From positions 1,798,001-1,862,000 of the forward strand of contig QYRS01000003.1 in the NCBI GenBank assembly GCA_006503535.1: 64,000 nt of DNA, in the 5' to 3' direction. Source of the DNA: Arthrinium phaeospermum (taxonomy: Eukaryota > Ascomycota > Sordariomycetes > Amphisphaeriales > Apiosporaceae). The translations under genes were made by a program, and so were the position numbers. This document shows, in pieces, positions 55,891-64,000 of this stretch. The notes beneath the pieces were generated by a model that worked only from the letters and a program-made list of their open reading frames with translations, ran no database searches and had not been told where the DNA came from. Position 1 is the stretch's first letter. Every line of letters begins with the position of its first letter.

Positions 55891-57963
55891 TTACAACTTT
55901 CGCTTAAACATGTAAGAGCCGTACATGCCGCCAACTTCGGCATTGGCCATGGGTATCTTTCGCATGCCCCAGAAGGAGGCTCCCAGTTTCCAAGATCGCA
56001 GGCCCGAATCGCGGGGCCCATCTTCGGGCGAGTGCCGCCGGACCATCCAGGCCCTACTGCCGAACTCCGTGACCGTCCAGCCCAGTCGCTGCAAGGCCGG
56101 TGACTTCGACAACCTGCCGTAGAGGGTATCTGTAACCTCTATGACCTCCAGGGGCGCAGAAAACTTCTTCATGACGGAGATGCTGTTGCTGAAAAGGGTG
56201 CTGAAATCCAACTCGGTGGCCGAATAGTCGGAAACGTCGAGATACTTCAGGGTGTGGGGCACCCAGTCGAGTTGCATCTGCACGTCGTCGTCATTCTCGT
56301 CGGGAACGAACAGCCGGTCGATGTCCAAGAGCCTCAGACCCCGACCCAGCGCAAGCTCCTCGAGATGCTTGGTCAATGGTCTCAGCAGGTCGATGTGCGA
56401 GTCATCCATCTTGCTCCCCTTCAGGCTCAGTGATCGCAGAGTGGACGGCAGGATGGGGAGAAGGCGGGTGACATCTTCAACGTCCAGCAGCTGGTGGCTT
56501 CGTGCGTCGGAGGCGACACTGAGGAAGACCAGCGACCCGCTGACTGCGGGGTGCGTGGCCAGAAACTCCAACACCACCTCTGGACTCAACAGTGCACACT
56601 TGGCCAAGTTCAAGTGCGTAATTCTGGCGGTGCGAGGAATGGACAGAAGGGCTTCATCTGTGATGCGGGTGCCGGCAACGTCCAAGTGCGTCAGGTTGCC
56701 CAGGGTAGGCATGAGTGACTCAAACACTGCGGATGGGAGGTTGATGCACTTGTGAAGAGATAGGCGGGTGATCGCAAGGCTGACCGGCAATTCGAATTTC
56801 GGAATGGCCGACATGGCAGCCTTGAAGTTGTTGGACGAACATCCTGTGAAATCGACGGCCTGCAGGCGCGGGAGATCGAGGAACAGCTTGCGCAGAACGT
56901 CTTCGTTGATCTCGTCATCAATATGCTCCTGTGCCAAGAACTCGCGCAGATACGGCGTGTACTCCAGGCACTGCAGCAACGTCTCGGGGGTCAAGTGTCG
57001 CGTGGCAGATCGCTCTTTGGCGGTGGTGAAGAGGGTGGTAGGGTTGAAGTGGCTGAAGTCAAGCCTTCGTACAATAGTGCCCAACTCCTGGTTCTGGGAG
57101 ACATGAGCTAAGAACTTGCGGAAGATCCGCGAATGGGGAATAGTGATCTTTCTGTACAAAGCATGGAGAGTGGCCGTGTGCAGCGTCTTGGAAGTCAACA
57201 ACAGTGACATCAAGTCCACATTGCGAGCAGAGATGCCATTGGGAGGTACATCCAGCACGAGCAAGTCAATGATAGGGCCTATAGTTGTCTTACGTTAGGG
57301 ATATACTTCAATGCAGAGAGAGGGGGGCTGGTAGTTGATATTGGAGTCCAGCTTACCGAGTAATTCCAAGGGCAGCCTCTCAATGGGGGCTTGACCTGCT
57401 GTAGGCCGTCCGGGTACCTTGGTCGGGGTTGGCTTGTTGGTGACGGGGGGAGCGGACCATACAATCCTCAAGGCCTGCAAGTCGCCAAAGCTGCGGCTTG
57501 CCTGCCTCCCTCTGACATCGATCTGCTTCCATCCTTGGAAGCCGTCAGCGGCAACGGCAGGGAACCAGCAGCCATGGAGCTTGCTCTGGGGCTGTGTCTT
57601 GGGCGGTAGGAACTGTCGTGTAGTAGTTGTGGTAGTGGCCATCTCAGGAGGCGGCGACGACAAGGGTGAAGATGATGAGGATGAAGGTTGATGTTCGTCG
57701 TCTACTATGGCGGCCTCTGCAGGCTGAGAGTAGGACGAGACTTTGGTGCTGGTGAAAGTCTGGGCAAGATCCGAGTCGTTCTCTCGGACAGAAGAGAAGG
57801 AAGAGCGGCCACTGCTCTTGTTATCTGAAGAAGACCTTCTCTGGCTAAGGTCGGAGCCTTCCATGGTGCCGTGGTAGGGGACGGGAGCAGATTTAATAGA
57901 ACCCTGGGAGAGACAAGGCTCTGGCCGTGCGATGTCCGGAATATTGCTCGATGTTGGGACCAT
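55891..57963 (-). CDS. F-box and leucine-rich-repeat protein
   Basis: Exons 57963-57357 and 57278-55891 (78-nt intron, GTAAGC...CTATAG) encode 664 aa. The first ~190 residues are disordered, with Ser-rich and Pro-rich stretches (SSSSSSPLSSPPPEM, TTTTTTRQFLPPK). An F-box-like start, IERLPLELLGPIIDLLVLD, is formed across the splice and followed by SLLLTSKTLHTATLHALYRK, the usual fungal F-box layout. Residues 270-560 show LRRs: LQAVDFTGCSSNNF, ITRLSLHKCINLPSAVFESL, LTHLDVAGTRITDEALLSI, ITHLNLAKCALLSPEVVLEF and LRSLSLKGSKMDDSHIDLL. Such proteins are substrate receptors of SCF ubiquitin ligases. The target is unknown. The C terminus ends GGMYGSYMFKRKL. The region repeats Amn1-like features but the name is not certain. 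Confidence 0.87.
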
Positions 57964-60900
57964 GGTGGGTACACGCGCCAGAGGTAGACGAGACGAGGGT
58001 GCGTCTGGCGGAAATGTAACAGAGCAGCCGGCAGGTCCAAAACCACATGCAAGTCTTATTTGTTATTTGTGTTTTAGCTTCGAACCCAGCTTGTTTGTCC
58101 TCCGTCCGTACGGCACGGTAGTGGTACAGTAGGTATAACAACGAACGATGGCCTGCAGGAAGGGGGAGGAGACTGTCTGGGTTACAGGGCCTTTTGCGAG
58201 GTCTCAACCCGCCGCAGCTGGGAACGTTGCGGATCGATCTTTTCTATTAGTCAAGCTGCTAGCCTTTTAGGTAATGTATTGCTGGCCAGATGCGGGGAAA
58301 CAATCAAACGCGACGGAGCCGTAGAAGCGTAGTTTGGAATAGTCCGTGACACGGCAGAAACGAGAGAGTCGTGTTCTAGAAAATGCCCAGGTGTGTGATG
58401 GGCGGGATTATCTTGTTGTTGTTTCTGGGGGTTTGCTATTGGGAGTGCCGAGCGAGTCGGTATGAGGTAGGTAGGTAAGTAGGTGCCTTCTTCGGTTACG
58501 TTACGTGTAGTATGTCATGTTATGCCATGTGTAATATGTGGATATATCTGCTCGGGTAAGAGAACTCTGGGGGGGCCGTATGTCACCGCCAACTAACAGT
58601 AACTGACTGGGTGTACCTGACTTATACGGATATATAGCGACAATACCTTACCCTACTTTTACCAATAATAAAAAGGCTCAACAGAACAGAAGGCGAGTAG
58701 GTACTCAGTCACTGGACTGGGGGCGAGAAGATTAAAAAAAAATCATTCCCATGAATACATATGCGCCCGCCCCCAGGTTGCAGGCCGATGAGAAAGCAAA
58801 CTCGGGTTTCCATTAACAACGGATTGGGTAATGGAAACCAAGGAGTCATTGACCTTTGTTGGTCACCTGAGCAGCAGGTCCGAAATAAGGCCAAGCTGCC
58901 AACGGGGTTGTGGCAAGGAAGAAAGGAAGAAAAAAAGAAAAAGGAGGGAAAGGCCGCCAAGCTAACTGCTTGCGCATTATTTCTATTGGGTCAATCTTAA
59001 GTAATAGGAATCCTACTCGTAGTACGACATCCAGGGGTGAGTATTACGCAAAGGCGGAAAAAGCTGCCCATGCAGCCTATAGCACCCGACCTCCAACCCA
59101 TCCTACACCCAAAACCAACCTAGACTTTCCCAGCTGCCCTGCGACTAACCTTACCTCCGGTACCACATGCGCAGCCGAAACCCCAATTAACTCGCTTTTT
59201 TGCCTCTGTCTCAGTCTGGAAATCCGGGGTAGCCTAATGCGCGGCGGCTCCCTTAAAAACCATGCCCATGCATCAATGCTGGCAACTTGGAGGGGGGTTA
59301 TTAGGGAACTGATTGTCCAGTATTACTTCATGCCACATTGAATACTCGACCTCCTTCACCCGATTACATAAAATAGGGCAAATATAGCGTCATAAGACAT
59401 CATTCTTGTCTGACTTCCAACCTCTCACGTCTTGACAGCCAACAACGAACAATAAAGAGCAAACATCATCCGAAATAGAAAAAAACGAACCAACTGCCAA
59501 CATATACATGCATGCAAAGTATTCATAACTGCATACTACAGTACCGTAATCCGCTGTAGCCGGCCTGACGAGACATCATTTCCCGCCCAGCCAACTAGCC
59601 ACGGAGGATCTGACTATGTTGCCTGACTGACTAGCTGCGATATCGCATACAGTTGCTCGTTCCAGTCAGTACCCGCCAAGTTCACGCCTACAGCTAGGGC
59701 CCGCGACAAGCTTTCGTCCCTAAACATTGGAACACATCAGACCGTTGTCAATCATCAGCTGATGGGATGGCGAGGCATGCAGCATGGATCGTATAAGAAG
59801 CTGAGCGAAAGGAGAAAGTCACCGACTGACAAGTGACTGACAGAAGAGTAGTAGTAGCCTGACTCTGGCTGCATATTAGTACATCCCCCGTCACCCCGTG
59901 TTACATGGGTTCTTTCTTGGGCAAAGAGAACCCGACAACTGCCAACCCCGGCTTGAGAAGGGTGAGGGAGGGGGAAATAGGGGACTCGTGGCCGTTGCCA
60001 ACCGAACCATACGTACGAACCACCAGCCGGGCAGCGGGGCTCGAGCAGCGCAATCCAGCTCCTTCCAGCCTTCATCCACCTGAAGCATTGCAATTCGCTT
60101 CACGTGGGCAATTGTTTTGGCGCTGGGCCAAATTGTCTATTTTCTCCTCGTACCATGTGACCACTCTCGATGGGGCCCCTCCTCCCCTCCTCTCCCCCCA
60201 GACCCGGACCAGGGGGGTTTGATAGGTCAGGGTCACACTCAGTTACTGAAAGGGGTAATAAGTCAAAAAGCGAAAGTAGAAGGGGGAAAAAAGAAAAGGC
60301 ACTATTACCTACATGTACATACCTACCTAAGAAAGAGCACCTATGAGCGAGCGAGCAAACGAACAAACGAACGAACGAGCGCGCATCATTTAGAGCCGCT
60401 GCCGCCCCCCTCTTAGCTCGCCGCCGCCCCCAGCCAACTACTGCACTGCTAGTACTTACCTGCAAATCGATCTGTGTTTAGTATTACTGACAAGTAACAT
60501 AACGGCGCCAGCATCGGAAGTTGCACTATCCCTTGCGGCGGCTTTCGATCCGTTGTCGACTTGCATTGCGCAACCCTTCGTCCCATCTTCTCCTCGCGAC
60601 TCGTCCGTATCCCATTTATTCGCTTGCGGCCGCTGCGGCCGCTGCTACATCCTTCTCCTGTCCAGCCGGGCAGGTGTCCTCCTACTTGAAGTATGTACAA
60701 GCAGGCAGGCAGGCAGGCGACGCGGTCACCAGGCGTGCATGACAGGATGCGCACCTAGCCAATCGTCGGATCCTGTCCAGTCCGATCCAACACAACAGCT
60801 GAGCTCACGCAATCCCTGCAGCCAGCGGGTTATGGGTTACACAGGAGGCACCGAAAGTATGTAATAGAAATTGGACCATTTCCTCGGGAACAACAACTCC

Positions 60901-61508
60901 CAGTTTTGCATCCTTGGGTCATGGAATAGTGCCAATTCATTCCAGACACCACCAAGACACAGCCAGACCGACATCGAACTTGCATCACATTTGGAGGCCA
61001 AGACGCCCATTTCGCCAACTAACCCGTATTCGCACAAAAGATGACATCTTCAACTGACTTGAATATGTGTCCATTCGAACAATATGTGTGTACATACATG
61101 CAGCCCCCTTGAAGAGGCCTCTATCCGACAAAGCATATTGCAAGCATGCTGGAACATCCAGTCCCAAGTGCCCGCAGCCCCCCTCCATTTATAATTCCCA
61201 TTTCATATCCTCATTACGCCTCGTTGGAGTGCTGTTGCTGCTATAAAAGGTCCCCGGGATATCAACATTATGATTTATCCAGACGACGCAGGTCTTCGTT
61301 CCGCCCGACGCCAAAATCGACCCCAAATAAGGCCTCCCAGTGCCACGGATGGCCAGAATAAGTACTTAACAATGTGCAACGCTTGCGCCATGGAGCAGGT
61401 ATTTGGTTCCAAATACTGTTCTCGCCAACGCCTGAACTCCTTCAAATGTGACTGTGATCGCTCGATGTTATACCGAAAAGACAACTAGACGCGCCGTGAT
61501 CCAAGCGC
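57964..61508. other. Gene-poor intergenic region (3.5 kb)
   Basis: The longest gene-free stretch. It starts with the promoter of the F-box gene and ends with the 3' flank of the ING gene. Included are a taggtaggtaagtaggt tract at 58467-58484, poly-A/G sequence at 58916-58955, a C-rich block at 60176-60215, a tetranucleotide repeat at 60346-60382 and a tandem gcggccgct pair near 60628. The longest frames (143 codons at 58910-59341 and 121 codons at 60100-60465) lack motifs. A noncoding RNA cannot be excluded. Confidence 0.5.
60346..60382. repeat. GAGC/GAAC tetranucleotide tandem repeat
   Basis: Nine or so units alternating gagc, aaac, gaac in a ~37-nt run, ending gagcgcgc. Confidence 0.7.
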
Positions 61509-62876
61509 TCACCTGCCATTCACCTTTTTCCCGTTCTTCATGCGATTCTTACAATTGTCGCAATACCATTTAGCTGCGGGCAAAAGGTTAGCACCCGAGG
61601 TATTCGCTTCGACTCATAGGGGGCGACTGTGAACTTACTACTAGAACTTGGTGCCGACTTCAAACCAACACACCCAAGGTGGAACCATTCCTTCTCGCAA
61701 TCGTCGGCATCGCACGCCACCATCTCTCCGTAGGAAACACCGTTGCAATAACAGTATCGTGGCTCGTTGGCATCGATTTCGCCATCCTCGTCGCCATGTG
61801 CACTGCTGTGGGCGTCCTCGTCCACGGCCTGAGCTGCCAGTGTAGCTTGAGCCGAAGCTCCTTTCTTGTGACTCCGCTTAGGCTTGTCCGTCTGCGCATT
61901 TCGCGCTGACCGTGACCTGGCCTGGTCAGGGAAGTTCCCCAAGGCAGGCGTCGAAGGCTTGCTTGCCCGACCACTTTTGGTCGTAACAACTGTGGTTGTG
62001 GTCTGGTGTGGAATTGGCGTACTGTCTGCCTTGGGTTCTGTATCGTCCTTGGCCACAGAGCTCTTCCTGCTCCCGCCCATAGCAATGTTTGTGGCAATAC
62101 TTGGTTGTGGTGTATCCTCCTTGGGGTGTTCGGTTTTGACTGGCACAGGAGTCTCTTTCGTGGGCTTGGCCTCTGCTGGAGGCCGCGACCCGTTCTGCGC
62201 GGGGTTTGCATCGGGAGTAGGGGGTGCTGCGCCATTGGGCCTGTTCGAAGCTGATGAAGCTGGCCGGAGTTTCGTGTTGTCAATGTTTGATGCAGTCGAG
62301 TTCTGCCGGGCTCTTGAAGCGACTGGGCGAGTCGCAGCAGCAGCGGGCGCAGGCGAGCTTCGCGCGACGTTCTTTGGGTCGGTAAAGTTGGGCAAAATGG
62401 GGGAAGTGGCTGCGAGGGAAGGAGAGAGGGTGGAGGGCAGGCCGTTTTTACTACACCGAGTCAGATTTGCAATGCTACGTTTTCGGAATATCACTAATAC
62501 GCACCTTTTCTTTGCTTGACCATTGACAGTCGGCAGCGCTTTGCGTTTCTTGGAGGCTGGAGCTGCTCCTCCAGCTTCTGGCGTCGGTGTTGCTCGAGGG
62601 CTGGATGTCTTCGCCTTCGGTGCGTTGTTGCCGAAGACGCCGCTCAATGCCCGCTCCATAGGCTGTGCGCCGTTCGTTGCCTTGTCTTTATTGTTATCGA
62701 CCTTGCGCTTCTTCGGTGCTGGGTTGCCGTTCACAGGAGGCCCATTGGTTATACCCAGGCCAACGGGCGCGTTTGTGTCTGCCGCCGCCTTGCGTGACTT
62801 GCTGCCGTTTGCGGCCCTTTTGCTCGGCTCGTGTTTCTGTTTCGTAGTATCGTGATCGGCATCGGCATCGGAGGCG

Positions 62877-62911
<35 letters not shown>

Positions 62912-63771
62912 CTGCTGCTGCGTTTTTTGACCCTTTCTTGCGGCAACGGCTTGTTTTCTCGCGTCGCTTCTAGCAGCTGCCTCTTCTGCGAGCGCCTGGG
63001 CGGCAGCAGTGATGGCCTGGGCACCGTCGCGGCGCGATCTCTCGGCAGCATTTGCTTTATTGACCCTGTTCTCGGGATAAGCCCAGTGTGTAGCACTGCC
63101 GTATTTGGCTTCCTCGCTAAATTCACTCTCGAGGTGGGGCCAGACGTCGTCGGCGCGACTCAATTGCTTGGACAGCGCTTCGTTGGCGGTCGATATGACG
63201 TGGTTCTTTTCCTCGAGCGATACCAGCATTTCTTGGATCTTCAGAGCAGTATGGCGGAACAGCTGACGCCGAGGGAGATTGGCTGAGTCGTACAGCGAAG
63301 CATTGTAGCTCTCGTCGGCTGAGGGCGCTGGCGGCAAGCTTCCATTTGTGCCGAAACCGGTCGAGCTATTCTGAGCGCTCATGGGCGCGGAGCCGGGCGC
63401 GACGCTGCTCGCATTGTCGGTGGTCGGTCTCGGTTCGGGAGGGTTTGATTTGAGGGCAACGTCGACGAGCTGGAAGAGAGTGTCCTCTGGGGCAAAGATC
63501 TTGGCGTCGACCTCTTTCAATAGGGTGAAATGGCGAACGAGATCTTTAGGGATGTAATGGCGTCGGTGAAGTGTGTAATGGCAGGGAAAATGTCGATGGG
63601 CTGGTCGTGGGCATGCGCCTCCCGACCGGCCAGAGACGCAGCACCGAGCGCGGATGCTGATGATCTTTGGGGGTTGGTGCGTGCCTGGCGAGCTGGCTGA
63701 GCTCGGCGACTCGAAGAAGGGGTGCTAGAGCTAGGCTCTGCCTCTGGCTGGGAAGGCTTCGCGGTCCTCAT
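61509..63771 (-). CDS. ING-family PHD-finger chromatin protein (Pho23/Yng-like), frame broken near the N terminus
   Basis: Exons on the minus strand are 63771-62505, 62450-61639 and 61573-61509, with introns of 54 and 65 nt. The ING N-terminal domain begins [16 protein letters not shown] and continues [37 protein letters not shown] and [13 protein letters not shown]. The middle is a long disordered region with a polyGln run and KKRK-type signals. The C-terminal PHD finger ([33 protein letters not shown], then after splicing [16 protein letters not shown]) has the Cys4-His-Cys3 pattern that reads H3K4me3. ING proteins serve histone acetylase or deacetylase complexes. In this sequence the frame shifts between ITSL and the following KDLVRHF (about 63546-63555), with no splice signal available. 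Exon 1 is four nt short of phase. It may be a sequencing error, an allele or an inactivated gene. Length if in frame is about 715 aa. Confidence 0.8.
62878..62921 (-). repeat. CAG/CAA polyglutamine repeat in the ING gene
   Basis: Triplets CTG/TTG on the plus strand encode about 14 consecutive Gln. Eight or so are pure CAG at one end and alternating CAG/CAA at the other, so the pure end may be length-variable between strains. Confidence 0.85.
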
Positions 63772-64000
63772 GTTGGACTGAATTGGGTGAAGATGGTGGG
63801 AAGGTTGGTGGGAATTTTTTCCTGAGTCGTGACAAGGAAAGTCGTGTCTCGATCGTACTGGGGGAGGGACGCCGCAAGAGATGAAAAGTTGGATCTCTCC
63901 AGCGTCGCGAAAAAACAACCTAGGGACCTCGAAGTCTGGGATGCACGAAGAGGGACTATGTCATATTGCAATAGAAAGTATGAGAACCTATGCGCAGAAA

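Noticed and set aside
61884..62797. Long plus-strand frames of 211 and 93 codons.
   Set aside because: Antisense to the disordered region of the ING gene, where composition bias keeps several frames open.
1..64000. Search by eye for tRNA, 5S rRNA, transposase or reverse-transcriptase motifs and CRISPR-like arrays.
   Set aside because: No cloverleaf with a proper B box, no 5S core and no catalytic motif of mobile elements was found; small structured RNAs could still be missed without a covariance search.

Overview
The window reads as nuclear DNA of a filamentous ascomycete (Pezizomycotina, most likely a Sordariomycete or close relative; the class is inference). Genes are spread over both strands. 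Most are broken by short introns of about 48-90 nt with GTRAGT-like donors, CTAAC/CTGAC branch sites and YAG acceptors. The families are fungal: AcuM/Rds2, Ima1, ZIP4/Spo22, Scs7, Pxa2, Rsm25. I see no bacterial features, CRISPR array, rRNA or convincing tRNA.

Layout. 1-745: 5' end of the cleavage/polyadenylation nuclease Ysh1 (-), divergent from the TFIID subunit Taf4 (+, 1730-3888). 5233-6276: von Willebrand A-domain protein (+). 6748-7680: Gln-rich orphan (-). 9966-12324: fungal coiled-coil protein of unknown role (-). 13121-13928: weak candidate for a small spliced gene. 16809-18674: RBM39/Rsd1-type splicing factor (-). 19469-20655: sphingolipid fatty-acid 2-hydroxylase Scs7 (-). 22288-24610: inner-nuclear-membrane protein Ima1 (-), divergent from alg14 (+, 25571-26519). 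26906-27751: mitoribosomal protein mS23/Rsm25 (-), divergent from a probable mitochondrial PPR protein (+, 28301-30235). 30754-32253: SRA/YDG-domain protein (-). 34683-35734: short-chain dehydrogenase (-). 36529-37191: dual-specificity phosphatase (+). 37516-40617: meiotic ZIP4/Spo22 (-). 41702-43947: AcuM/Rds2 gluconeogenesis regulator (-). 47108-47451: possible small secreted/GPI protein (+). 48174-48501: Dph3 (-), divergent from a peroxisomal ABCD transporter (+, 49332-51515). 53779-54870: conserved hypothetical (+). 55891-57963: F-box/LRR protein (-). 61509-63771: ING/PHD chromatin reader (-) whose reading frame is broken near its start.

No biosynthetic cluster or mobile island is evident; the genes are mostly housekeeping, chromatin, RNA and meiosis functions. 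Gene-poor stretches of 2-3.5 kb (7.7-10, 14-16.8, 32.3-34.7, 44-47, 51.5-53.8, 58-61.5 kb) hold low-complexity tracts, a diverged tandem repeat and recurrent TAGGTA-type motifs. The most unusual items are the 4-nt frame break in the ING gene, the SRA protein, an 18-nt microexon inside the AcuM zinc cluster, an 81-nt in-frame intron in the Gln-rich orphan, uORFs overlapping the PPR start codon, and two small candidate genes.

Exon boundaries were derived by eye from splice signals, frame and family motifs; there is no transcript support.
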